Made by a program: the position numbers and the translations under genes. Source: Paenibacillus auburnensis (GTDB lineage: Bacteria; Bacillota; Bacilli; Paenibacillales; Paenibacillaceae). From it: a DNA stretch of 64,000 bases. Shown here one piece after another: positions 27,819 to 35,471 of the stretch (position 1 is its first letter; each line of letters starts with the position of its first letter). The notes under the pieces are model-generated. The model did no database searches, was not told the origin of the DNA, and saw only the letters and a program-made list of their open reading frames with translations. The stretch spans positions 372,001-436,000 of the forward strand of contig NZ_CAKMMG010000001.1 in assembly GCF_927798115.1 (NCBI RefSeq), read 5' to 3'.

Positions 27819-28724
27819 ATGCCTGAAGGAATCATTGTAAAAGCGCTGAGTGGTTATTATTATGTAAAACCGCTGCGTAACGGATTCATTGCGACAGAAG
27901 AAGAGGCTGTACAGTGCCGTGGACGGGGGATCCTGAAGAAAAGGGGAATCGCTCCGCTCGTAGGAGACCGAATTATCTACGTTCTGACCGAAAACGGGGA
28001 AGGGATGGTCGATGAGATCCTCCCCCGGGAATCCGAATTAATCCGGCCGCCTGTAGCCAATGTCAAGCTGGCGGTGCTGCTGTTCTCGGTACGTGAGCCG
28101 GACATGAATTTGAATCTGCTGGATAAGTTTCTGGTGCATATCGAGCACTCCGGATTGGAACCCCTGATTGTATTAACGAAGCAGGATCTGGCCGTTGACG
28201 AAGGTGAAGCCACAGCACTCGTGAAAGAGCTGTACGAGCGTATCGGATATGAAGTGATGATTACCAGTTCTTTAACCGGCTCGGGCAGTGATGAGCTGCG
28301 CAGCCGGCTGGCTGGAGTTATCAGCGTCTTCTCCGGTCAGTCCGGAGTCGGCAAATCGACGCTCTTAAATCGGCTGGTGCCGGGGCTTGAGCTGGAAACA
28401 GGTGAAATCAGCATGCGGCTGGGGCGGGGGCGTCATACCACCCGGCATGTCGAGCTGATGGATATCGGGAACGGCGGATTTGTGGCTGATACACCAGGGT
28501 TCAGCCAGCTGGATTTTTTGGAGCTGGGTGTGGAGGAGCTGTCGGTCTGTTTCCGGGAATTTGCTTCCTATGCGGAGAATTGCAAGTTCCGCGGCTGCAG
28601 CCATCTTCATGAGCCGGGCTGCCGGGTCATTGAGGCCTGGCAGGCCGGTGAGATCGCGGACAGCCGCTATGAGCACTACAAGCTGTTCTATAATGAAATG
28701 AAAGACAAAAAGCGGAGGTACTAA
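27819..28724 (+). CDS. rsgA: ribosome small subunit-dependent GTPase A
   Basis: RsgA (YloQ/CpgA) is a circularly permuted GTPase that assists late 30S assembly. An N-terminal OB fold is followed by the permuted GTPase with TKQDL (G4) before the P-loop GQSGVGKSTLLN (from about 173) and DTPGF (G3). The C-terminal zinc site is CKFRGCSHLHEPGC, ligands C255, C260, a histidine and C268. It is 301 residues. The ATG lies behind AGGAGAGGAAGG. It lies 133 bp after prkC and 4 bp before rpe. Confidence 0.95.
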   Translation: MPEGIIVKALSGYYYVKPLRNGFIATEEEAVQCRGRGILKKRGIAPLVGDRIIYVLTENGEGMVDEILPRESELIRPPVANVKLAVLLFSVREPDMNLNLLDKFLVHIEHSGLEPLIVLTKQDLAVDEGEATALVKELYERIGYEVMITSSLTGSGSDELRSRLAGVISVFSGQSGVGKSTLLNRLVPGLELETGEISMRLGRGRHTTRHVELMDIGNGGFVADTPGFSQLDFLELGVEELSVCFREFASYAENCKFRGCSHLHEPGCRVIEAWQAGEIADSRYEHYKLFYNEMKDKKRRY

Positions 28725-28727
28725 CCT

Positions 28728-29396
28728 ATGATATTACTAGCCCCATCCATTTTATCTGCCGATTTCGCAGCACTTGGTGCTGAAGTCGCGGAGGCTGAGG
28801 CCAGCGGCGCAGACTGGATTCATGTAGACGTGATGGACGGCCACTTTGTGCCGAACATTACACTTGGGCCACCGATTGTTAAGGCGGTAAAGGCGCATAC
28901 CTCTTTGCCGCTGGATGTTCATTTGATGATCGAAAATCCGGAACGTTATATCGCAGAGTTTGCAGCTGCCGGCGCATCTGTTATTACTGTACATGCCGAA
29001 GCCTGCGTACATCTTCACCGTGTAGTGCACCAGATTAAGGAGCTTGGTATTATGGCAGGAGTGGCGATTAATCCTGGAACCCCGGCTTCAGCTGTACGTG
29101 AGGTACTTGAGGATGTGGATATGGTGCTGGTTATGACTGTGAACCCCGGTTTTGGCGGACAGGCTTTTATCCCTAATGCGATGCGTAAAATCCGCCAGAT
29201 CCGTGAATGGGCTAATGAAATTAATCACAGCAACCTGCGGATTGAAGTGGATGGAGGAGTTGCCGAGAACACCGCCCCTATTGTGGCTGAAGCTGGCGCA
29301 GACGTGCTGGTGGCCGGCAATGCCGTATTTGGACGTACTGACCGTGCTGCTGCCATACGGGCAATCCGTGAAGCTGCAGAGGGTGCAATCCGTTAA
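28728..29396 (+). CDS. rpe: ribulose-phosphate 3-epimerase
   Basis: A 222-residue TIM-barrel enzyme of the pentose phosphate pathway that interconverts ribulose-5-phosphate and xylulose-5-phosphate. Motifs: [22 protein letters not shown] (catalytic Asp and metal His), [17 protein letters not shown] and EVDGGV. It starts 4 bp after rsgA with GGAGGT as ribosome binding site and is followed by an intrinsic terminator. In B. subtilis thiN follows; it is absent here. Confidence 0.96.
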   Translation: MILLAPSILSADFAALGAEVAEAEASGADWIHVDVMDGHFVPNITLGPPIVKAVKAHTSLPLDVHLMIENPERYIAEFAAAGASVITVHAEACVHLHRVVHQIKELGIMAGVAINPGTPASAVREVLEDVDMVLVMTVNPGFGGQAFIPNAMRKIRQIREWANEINHSNLRIEVDGGVAENTAPIVAEAGADVLVAGNAVFGRTDRAAAIRAIREAAEGAIR

Positions 29397-29460
29397 ATGC
29401 ACGCATATGAGCAAGCATTAAGGTATTAAGGTATAGGCCAAGTTATGGCCGCATAAATAT

Positions 29461-29496
29461 GGTTACATGAGCAGAAATCTCATGTAGCCTTTTTTT
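29461..29496 (+). terminator. intrinsic terminator after rpe
   Basis: GGTTACATGAG-CAGAAAT-CTCATGTAGCC forms an 11-bp stem (one G-T pair) followed by seven T. Confidence 0.9.
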
Positions 29497-29501
29497 GTAC
29501 A

Positions 29502-29531
29502 ACAAGGGAGGTCTGCACAAGGGAGGTCTGC
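29502..29531. repeat. 15-bp perfect tandem duplication
   Basis: The unit ACAAGGGAGGTCTGC occurs twice head to tail between the rpe terminator and spoVM. Each unit contains a Shine-Dalgarno-like AAGGGAGGT but no start codon follows at a useful distance. Confidence 0.8.
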
Positions 29532-29612
29532 AGTTCGTCTGGGTTCAATTATGAATACGGAAATCAAGGGAAGTCTCCTACCGTATGGCAAGAATTGATG
29601 GGAGGGTTAATG

Positions 29613-29693
29613 ATGAAATTTTACACGTTTAAGCTGCCGAGATTTTTGGGAGGTTTTGTTAAGGCGATATTGAACACATTTCAGAAGAGCTGA
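29613..29693 (+). CDS. spoVM: stage V sporulation protein SpoVM (26 residues)
   Basis: A 26-codon gene encoding a peptide with start MKFYTFKLPRFLGG and end ILNTFQKS. It aligns along its whole length with B. subtilis SpoVM, an amphipathic helix made in the mother cell that recognises the positive curvature of the forespore membrane and anchors the coat ATPase SpoIVA. The helix-breaking Pro9 and the Gly13-Gly14 pair are present. GGAGGG ends 6 bp before ATG 29613; an immediately preceding in-frame ATG (29610) is too close to it. Its location between rpe and rpmB is the conserved one. The family is under sigma-E control; I could not identify a convincing sigma-E promoter. Confidence 0.93.
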   Translation: MKFYTFKLPRFLGGFVKAILNTFQKS

Positions 29694-29717
29694 GTTCATA
29701 ACCGAACAGAAAACATG

Positions 29718-29753
29718 AAAAAAAGCACCTTACGAATGTAAAGGGTGCTTTTT
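29718..29753. terminator. bidirectional terminator between spoVM and rpmB
   Basis: AAAAAGCACC pairs with GGTGCTTTTT, with an inner TTAC-GAAT-GTAA hairpin; A and T runs on both sides. It serves the convergent spoVM and rpmB genes. Confidence 0.85.
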
Positions 29754-29793
29754 GCTTCATATGAGATATCGCTGGGCCTTGGAATAACCAAGA

Positions 29794-29982
29794 CTAAACG
29801 CGTTCAACTTTGCCGGCTTTCAAAGCACGGGTGCTGACGTACACGCGTTTCGGTTTTCCGTTCACGAGAATACGGACCTTCTGAACGTTAACTCCCCAAG
29901 AACGACGGTTGCGGTTGTTTGCGTGAGACACGTGGTTACCGCTGCTCGGCTTCTTGCCTGTTACTGCACATTTGCGGGACAT
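29794..29982 (-). CDS. rpmB: 50S ribosomal protein L28
   Basis: A 62-residue L28. [23 protein letters not shown] at the start is split here as [11 protein letters not shown] and [10 protein letters not shown], both invariant; the end has [15 protein letters not shown]. It has one conserved cysteine and no CXXC zinc pair. It faces left, opposite to all neighbours, behind an ideal AAGGAGGTG ribosome binding site and its own promoter. The same orientation is found in Bacillus, between spoVM and the yloU/yloV genes. Confidence 0.96.
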   Translation of the reverse strand: MSRKCAVTGKKPSSGNHVSHANNRNRRSWGVNVQKVRILVNGKPKRVYVSTRALKAGKVERV

Positions 29983-30030
29983 AGATTACACCTCCTTGTT
30001 ACTTACACCTGCATAAAACAATACTTAAAT

Positions 30031-30060
30031 ATAATATCACAGCAAAATTTGCTACGTCAA
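30031..30060 (-). promoter_or_regulatory. candidate sigma-A promoter of rpmB with palindromic spacer
   Basis: On the minus strand TTGACG (30060-30055), 18-bp spacer, TATTAT (30036-30031). The spacer contains AGCAAATTTTGCT, a 6-1-6 palindrome. It lies 48 bp before the rpmB start. Confidence 0.6.
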
Positions 30061-30173
30061 CCGATTCAAAAACATTTATTTCTTTTGGCTCTTATAGTAC
30101 AATGTAAATTAGTGCATTATGTCCAGTTAATCATAGAATTGATTAGGCATGAAGTTAGGAAGGGGAATTCTCA

Positions 30174-31952
30174 TTGAGTAAGCGTTCTATAAACGGAGCA
30201 GATTTTACCGCAATGGTACTCGCCGGTGCGGAAAAGCTGCAGCAGCATGCAGAGCACGTCAATTCCTTGAATGTATTTCCGGTTCCAGATGGAGATACAG
30301 GAACCAATATGAATTTGACGATGACCGCAGGTGCGAACGAATTGAAGAAGAATAATACCGCCTCAGTCGGTCAATGTGCAGGAGTACTCTCCAAAGGTCT
30401 ATTGATGGGCGCACGGGGAAACTCCGGCGTTATTTTGTCACAGCTGTTCAGAGGTCTTGGACGCTACGCCGCCCAATATGATGAGCTGAACACGCAGCAG
30501 TTCGCAGCAGCGCTGCAGACCGGTGTGGATACGGCCTACAAAGCAGTGGTTAAGCCCGTGGAAGGAACCATCCTTACCGTCGCCAAAGAAGCTGCCAGAC
30601 ATGCCGTATACTATGCCCGCCGTACCACTGATATTATTGAACTTATGACAGAGGTATTGTCCAAGGCAAAAGAAGCTTTAGCCAATACACCGGAATTACT
30701 GCCGGTCTTGAAGCAGGTTGGGGTAGTAGACTCCGGCGGCCAGGGTCTGGTCTATATTTATGAAGGATTCCATCAGTATTTGACAAGCGGAAGCTCCGGT
30801 TTGCAGATCCCTGCACAAGGACAAGCTCCTGCCCCTGCAGCTGCAGCGGTACCAGTGCTGACTAAACAAGAAAATGTATTGTCATCCGTACAATCTTCCG
30901 CTCAATCTCAGCTTTCTACGGAGGATATCGAGTTTCTATATGATATGGAATTTTTCATCAACCGCCAGCTTGGCGCATCCGTGAAAGCGGATTTTGATGA
31001 GGAAGCTTTTAGGAAAGCGTTATCAGTCAACGGCGATTCCATTATTGTTATTTCCGATGATGAAACGATCAAAGTGCATGTGCATTCCAAAACACCTGGT
31101 GAAGTGATGACTTTAGCGCTCCAATATGGTGAGATCACTCAAATTCATATTCTGAACATGCGCGAACAGCACCGTGATTTGCTGACCGCAGGGATGGATA
31201 TTGCGCCTATGCCGGAGTTGTTCGCGGATATACCGAAGGAGCACAGCTCAGTACAGGCTCCGGCCGTTCCGCCGGCAGATGACATGGCACCTTACGGTTT
31301 CATCGCGGTATCTTCCGGTGAAGGCATTTCCGATATTTTCAAAAGCCTTGGGGTAGATGCGGTGCTTGCAGGTGGACAGACCATGAATCCGAGCACGGAA
31401 GATTTCGTCAATGCAATCTCGTCGATCTCTGCGAAGCATGTCTACATTCTGCCTAACAACTCCAACATCGTGCTTGCCGCACAGCAGGCCAAAGAGCTGC
31501 TCGAAGGTGAACGCGACATCACCGTGATTCCAAGCAAGAGCATTCCGCAAGGAATTGCTGCAGCTTTCGCCTTTCAGGAAGAGGATGCTGTGGACACCAA
31601 TACCGAGAATATGCTTGAGGCCATTTCTCAAGTGAAGTCCGGGCAGGTGACGAATGCGGTCCGCGATACGGTCATCGAAGATCTAGAGATTAAATCCGGG
31701 CAGTTCATCGGAATTTCCAACTCGAAGATTGTTGCAGCCTCTGATGAATTGCTGGCAGCCAGTAAGGCATTGCTTACGACCATGCTGGAGAACGGGGACG
31801 AGATTGTTACCGTGCTGACCGGTTCAGATGCTGAAGCAGGCGTAACCGATTCGCTCGGAAGCTGGCTGGAAGAAACGTATCCGCAGGTGGAAGTAGAGGT
31901 TCATGAAGGCGGACAACCGCTTTATTATTATCTTTTCTCTGTGGAACCATAG
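30174..31952 (+). CDS. DAK2-domain fatty acid kinase-like protein (FakA/YloV)
   Basis: A 592-residue YloV/FakA-type protein. In Staphylococcus FakA phosphorylates fatty acids bound to FakB (DegV-family) proteins so that they enter phospholipid synthesis. The N-terminal DAK2/Dak-phosphatase domain shows NSLNVFPVPDGDTGTNMNLT (ATP/Mg site) and the loop GARGNSGVILSQLFRG; an Ala/Pro/Gln linker near 215-245 leads to the middle and C-terminal domains. The DegV gene follows 29 bp later, consistent with a FakA-FakB pair. The start is TTG with GGAAGGGGAA upstream. In B. subtilis yloU (Asp23) precedes it; here it is missing. Confidence 0.9.
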   Translation: MSKRSINGADFTAMVLAGAEKLQQHAEHVNSLNVFPVPDGDTGTNMNLTMTAGANELKKNNTASVGQCAGVLSKGLLMGARGNSGVILSQLFRGLGRYAAQYDELNTQQFAAALQTGVDTAYKAVVKPVEGTILTVAKEAARHAVYYARRTTDIIELMTEVLSKAKEALANTPELLPVLKQVGVVDSGGQGLVYIYEGFHQYLTSGSSGLQIPAQGQAPAPAAAAVPVLTKQENVLSSVQSSAQSQLSTEDIEFLYDMEFFINRQLGASVKADFDEEAFRKALSVNGDSIIVISDDETIKVHVHSKTPGEVMTLALQYGEITQIHILNMREQHRDLLTAGMDIAPMPELFADIPKEHSSVQAPAVPPADDMAPYGFIAVSSGEGISDIFKSLGVDAVLAGGQTMNPSTEDFVNAISSISAKHVYILPNNSNIVLAAQQAKELLEGERDITVIPSKSIPQGIAAAFAFQEEDAVDTNTENMLEAISQVKSGQVTNAVRDTVIEDLEIKSGQFIGISNSKIVAASDELLAASKALLTTMLENGDEIVTVLTGSDAEAGVTDSLGSWLEETYPQVEVEVHEGGQPLYYYLFSVEP

Positions 31953-31981
31953 GTTAATATTATAGTTTGGGGAGGAAACCC

Positions 31982-32842
31982 ATGAATCGTACGGTCATTG
32001 TCACTGACAGCACATCAGATATCCCGCCGGCACTGGCGGAGAAGTACGGCATTGAAGTCGTACCGCTTACGCTTATGTTCGGTGAAGAAGCTTTCCGGGA
32101 TAATATCGATATGACACCGGAGCAGTTCTATGAGCGTCTTCCCCGCTCACCGCAGTTACCGACAACTTCTCAGCCCTCCCCGGTTGAATATATGAAGGTG
32201 TACAGCAGCATTTTGGAACGTAATCCGGATAGCCGTATACTTTCTTTTCATATTTCATCCGGGCTCAGCGGTACATACCAGTCCGCCGTGCTCGCCAAAT
32301 CGATGCTGGAGGAAAAGGGAGAAGTCATCACTGTTGTTGATTCACTGTCAGCATCCTACGGGTTCGGGTTTATGGTAGTAGCAGCTGCACGAATGGCAGC
32401 GGAAGGCAAGGCGCCGGCAGAAATTCTGGAATCCGTAGAAAAGCTGCGCCAGTCCCGTAAGTTGTATTTTTTGGTCGACACACTAGAATATCTGCAGAAA
32501 GGTGGCAGAATCGGGAAAGCGTCTGCGATTCTGGGCACGCTGCTTAATATTAAGCCGATTCTTTCCATTGATGCCGAAGGTATCATTTATGCGGTAGAGA
32601 AGGTCAGAGGCCGTAAAAAGGCAATAGCCCGAATGATCGAGCTGTTCAAGGGGGATCTGCCGGGTGTGGACAAAATCAACGTGGCCGTGGGTCATACGGC
32701 TGAACCGGCTTACGGCGAAGAATTCCTGCAGGAATTGGCCGGGCACTTTACCCTGGAAGAGAAGGTGCTTACGAATGTCGGTCCCGTTGTAGGTAGCCAT
32801 GTGGGCAACGGTACTTTAGCCGTATTCATTTGGCCCGCGTAA
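31982..32842 (+). CDS. DegV-family fatty acid-binding protein (FakB-like)
   Basis: A 286-residue DegV protein. The family binds a single fatty acid in a deep tunnel and presents the carboxyl group to FakA. Typical segments: VTDSTSDIPP at the N-terminus, TSQPSPVEY, ISSGLSGTYQSA and the central LEYLQKGGRIGKA. ATG 31982, just behind GGGGAGG, is the start; the ORF could begin at 31967 but that covers the ribosome binding site. It lies directly after the FakA-like gene, the best context evidence for its role. Which fatty acid it prefers cannot be told. Confidence 0.92.
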   Translation: MNRTVIVTDSTSDIPPALAEKYGIEVVPLTLMFGEEAFRDNIDMTPEQFYERLPRSPQLPTTSQPSPVEYMKVYSSILERNPDSRILSFHISSGLSGTYQSAVLAKSMLEEKGEVITVVDSLSASYGFGFMVVAAARMAAEGKAPAEILESVEKLRQSRKLYFLVDTLEYLQKGGRIGKASAILGTLLNIKPILSIDAEGIIYAVEKVRGRKKAIARMIELFKGDLPGVDKINVAVGHTAEPAYGEEFLQELAGHFTLEEKVLTNVGPVVGSHVGNGTLAVFIWPA

Positions 32843-32849
32843 ATAGGGG

Positions 32850-34907
32850 ATGAATACACTGCTATCATTAGATCAAATTGAAGTCAAACAAATAACTGGC
32901 GTGAGCGCTCAAAAGCAAAGTGAGCTTCACGCCTTTGGCGTCTTTACAGTGAAGGATCTGCTGGAGTATTATCCGTTCCGTTATGAGGATTTCCGGCCTA
33001 AGACACTGAGTGAGGTCAAGCACGGCGACAAGGCTACACTGGTTGCCAAGGTGATCGGCATTCCTGTGCTGCAGCGATTCGGCGGCAAATCACGGATAAG
33101 CTGCAAAATGGTCGCCGAACCGTGGATGTTCACGGCCATCTGGTTCAATCAGACGTATGTCCGAGAACAGCTGACCGTGGGCCGCGAGATTGTGATTACG
33201 GGGAAATGGGATCAGAAGCGGAGCCAGATTAACGTAACCAATTATGAGTTTCCGGACCGCGGAGAAGGTAAGACTGGTACATTGCAGCCTGTCTATTCGG
33301 TCGGAGGGAAAATCACGCAGACTTGGCTGCGTAAGGTCATTAATCAGGCCATGCAGCAGTTTGGCGAGCTGATTCCGGAGATCCTGCCGCAGGTTATCCT
33401 TCGGAAATATGATTTCATGCCACGTAAACGGGCAATCGCCACGATTCATCAGCCCGAGGATACCCGTGAAGGCCAGCAGGGACGGCGCCGGATGGTGTAC
33501 GAGGAGCTCTTTCTGTTCCAGCTCAAGGTGCAGGCGTTCCGCGTGCTGAATCAGGGCAGAATGGATGGTGTGGTGCACACGGTCGATAATTCTACCGTCC
33601 GCCAGTTTGTGCGCAGCCTTCCGTTTGAGCTGACGGATGCCCAGAAGCATGTGGAGCTGGAGATTTTGCAGGATATGCGTTCCGGCTATTGCATGAACCG
33701 TCTGCTGCAAGGGGATGTGGGCTCCGGTAAAACGGTCCTCGCGGCCATTGCGCTGTACGCAACCGTAAGATCGGGTTTTCAGGGCGCACTGATGGTGCCG
33801 ACTGAAATTCTCGCCGAACAGCACATGCGCTCGCTGACCAAGATGTTCGAGCCTTTTGGCATCACAGTCGGCCTGTTGACGGGAAGCGTCAACGGCCGCA
33901 AGCGCAAGGAGCTGCTTGCTTCGCTGCAGATGGGGCTGCTGGATGTTGTGGTGGGAACCCACGCATTGATTCAGGAAGATGTATTCTTCCGCGCACTCGG
34001 TCTGGTCGTCACGGATGAGCAGCACCGTTTCGGGGTGAACCAGCGCAGCATTCTGCGGCGCAAGGGCTACAACCCTGATGTGCTGACGATGACGGCGACG
34101 CCGATACCGCGTACCCTTGCGATAACAGTATTCGGCGATATGGACGTCTCCACATTGTCCGAGCGTCCGAAAGGGCGTGTGCCTATCACTACCTATTGGG
34201 TCAAGCATGACTTGATGGAACGGGTATTGAAGCTGGTGAACCGGGAGGTAGACCAGGGCAGACAAGCTTATCTGATTTGTCCGCTCATCGAAGAGTCGGA
34301 GAAGCTGGATGTGCAGAATGCGATCGATCTGCATGTGCAGATGTCCCAGGCTTTCCCTGGCTATAAGGTGGGTCTGCTGCACGGACGGATGACTCCGGCG
34401 GAAAAGGATGAGGTCATGCGGGCATTCTATAGTAATGAGATTCAGCTGCTCGTCTCCACAACAGTGGTAGAGGTCGGGGTTGATGTACCTAACGCCACAC
34501 TGATGATCATCATGGACGCTGACCGTTTTGGCCTGTCGCAGTTGCACCAACTGCGCGGACGGGTCGGCCGCGGCCAGCATGCTTCCTATTGCGTACTGGT
34601 GGCTGATCCGAAATCGGAAATTGGCCGGGAGCGGATGACCGCAATGACCGACACCGATGACGGGTTCGAGGTGTCGCGCCGCGATTTGGAGCTGCGGGGG
34701 CCGGGGGATTTCTTCGGCACGAAGCAGAGCGGTCTGCCGGAATTCCGGCTGGCGGATATGACAGCCGATTTCGAAGTGCTGGAGCAGGCACGAGATGATG
34801 CCGCCGGGCTGCTGAAAGAGGCCTCTTTCTGGACTTCGGCCGATTATGCGCCGCTGCGCAGCTATTTGCAGAGCGAGCAAATATTTCAAGGTGATATAAT
34901 TGATTAA
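32850..34907 (+). CDS. recG: ATP-dependent DNA helicase RecG
   Basis: A 685-residue RecG that reverses forks and migrates branches. An N-terminal wedge (OB-fold) domain (about 10-230) is followed by helicase motifs: LLQGDVGSGKTVLA (Walker A), VTDEQHRFG (DEQH box), TMTATPIPRTLA (motif III) and RVGRGQHASYC (motif VI). The C-terminal SRRDLELRGPGDFFGTKQSG is the RecG-specific TRG region. The ribosome binding site is weak (ATAGGGG directly at the ATG), and it starts 8 bp after degV, so translational coupling is likely. Confidence 0.95.
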   Translation: MNTLLSLDQIEVKQITGVSAQKQSELHAFGVFTVKDLLEYYPFRYEDFRPKTLSEVKHGDKATLVAKVIGIPVLQRFGGKSRISCKMVAEPWMFTAIWFNQTYVREQLTVGREIVITGKWDQKRSQINVTNYEFPDRGEGKTGTLQPVYSVGGKITQTWLRKVINQAMQQFGELIPEILPQVILRKYDFMPRKRAIATIHQPEDTREGQQGRRRMVYEELFLFQLKVQAFRVLNQGRMDGVVHTVDNSTVRQFVRSLPFELTDAQKHVELEILQDMRSGYCMNRLLQGDVGSGKTVLAAIALYATVRSGFQGALMVPTEILAEQHMRSLTKMFEPFGITVGLLTGSVNGRKRKELLASLQMGLLDVVVGTHALIQEDVFFRALGLVVTDEQHRFGVNQRSILRRKGYNPDVLTMTATPIPRTLAITVFGDMDVSTLSERPKGRVPITTYWVKHDLMERVLKLVNREVDQGRQAYLICPLIEESEKLDVQNAIDLHVQMSQAFPGYKVGLLHGRMTPAEKDEVMRAFYSNEIQLLVSTTVVEVGVDVPNATLMIIMDADRFGLSQLHQLRGRVGRGQHASYCVLVADPKSEIGRERMTAMTDTDDGFEVSRRDLELRGPGDFFGTKQSGLPEFRLADMTADFEVLEQARDDAAGLLKEASFWTSADYAPLRSYLQSEQIFQGDIID

Positions 34908-34973
34908 ATAGGCACATGCGGCCGCCTGCCTTCATATACTGTGAATGATTGGATATGACGGGAGGTGCTGCAT

Positions 34974-35261
34974 TTGGGTTATCAGCAATACGGAATCAGT
35001 CCACAACTGGTGGAGCGGATCAAGTTGAAGATGAAGAATCCGGCGGTCAAGGAACGGATTAAGAACATGATTAACGGGATCTCCAAGCAGGAGCTGCAGG
35101 ATACAGCGGTGGTACGCAGGCTTGTACGCAATGCCTCTGCAGTGCTGAGCGAGAAACTGACAGGGGCCCAGGAGGATCAGATCGTTAAGTTTGTTATTGC
35201 GCAGAAGATAGATCCCAGCAATACTTTTCATCTTATACGTTTATGGGGGATGTTCCGCTGA
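34974..35261 (+). CDS. SpoVIF-like sporulation protein
   Basis: A 95-residue basic helical protein that resembles proteins annotated as stage VI sporulation protein F in Paenibacillus (recognition from memory, not from a search). SpoVIF in B. subtilis is a mother-cell factor that helps GerE-dependent late coat assembly. No signal peptide or membrane helix. Visible blocks: YGISPQLVERIK, NPAVKERIK and a C-terminal FVIAQKIDPSNTFHLIRLWGMF. TTG 34974 is chosen because GGAGGTG ends 6 bp before it; GTG 34965 lies inside that site. A terminator follows. Confidence 0.7.
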   Translation: MGYQQYGISPQLVERIKLKMKNPAVKERIKNMINGISKQELQDTAVVRRLVRNASAVLSEKLTGAQEDQIVKFVIAQKIDPSNTFHLIRLWGMFR

Positions 35262-35291
35262 GTGCGGAGGATGCCTGATATCCGGCATAAT

Positions 35292-35334
35292 AAAAGGTCG
35301 TTCCCGCAGTGAATATTGCGGAAACGGCCTTTTT
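35292..35334 (+). terminator. intrinsic terminator after the spoVIF-like gene
   Basis: AAAAGGTCGTTCCCGCA pairs with TGCGGAAACGGCCTTTTT around a short loop and ends in a T-run. Confidence 0.85.
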
Positions 35335-35471
35335 GCGTTCAACAGCAGGTGCATAAGACTAATGATTTTGAAATATATACACAGTTTCTCTGCATCCCGC
35401 AGAACCAATTGGGTAAAACTCCATATAAGGATTAGCCGTATATCCATGAAATCTTGGAAGGAGCTGAGGTA

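Noticed and set aside
33090..34889. 599-codon open frame on the minus strand inside recG
   Set aside because: It lies exactly antisense to a clearly conserved helicase, has His/Gln/Arg-rich composition typical of antisense shadows and no ribosome binding site.
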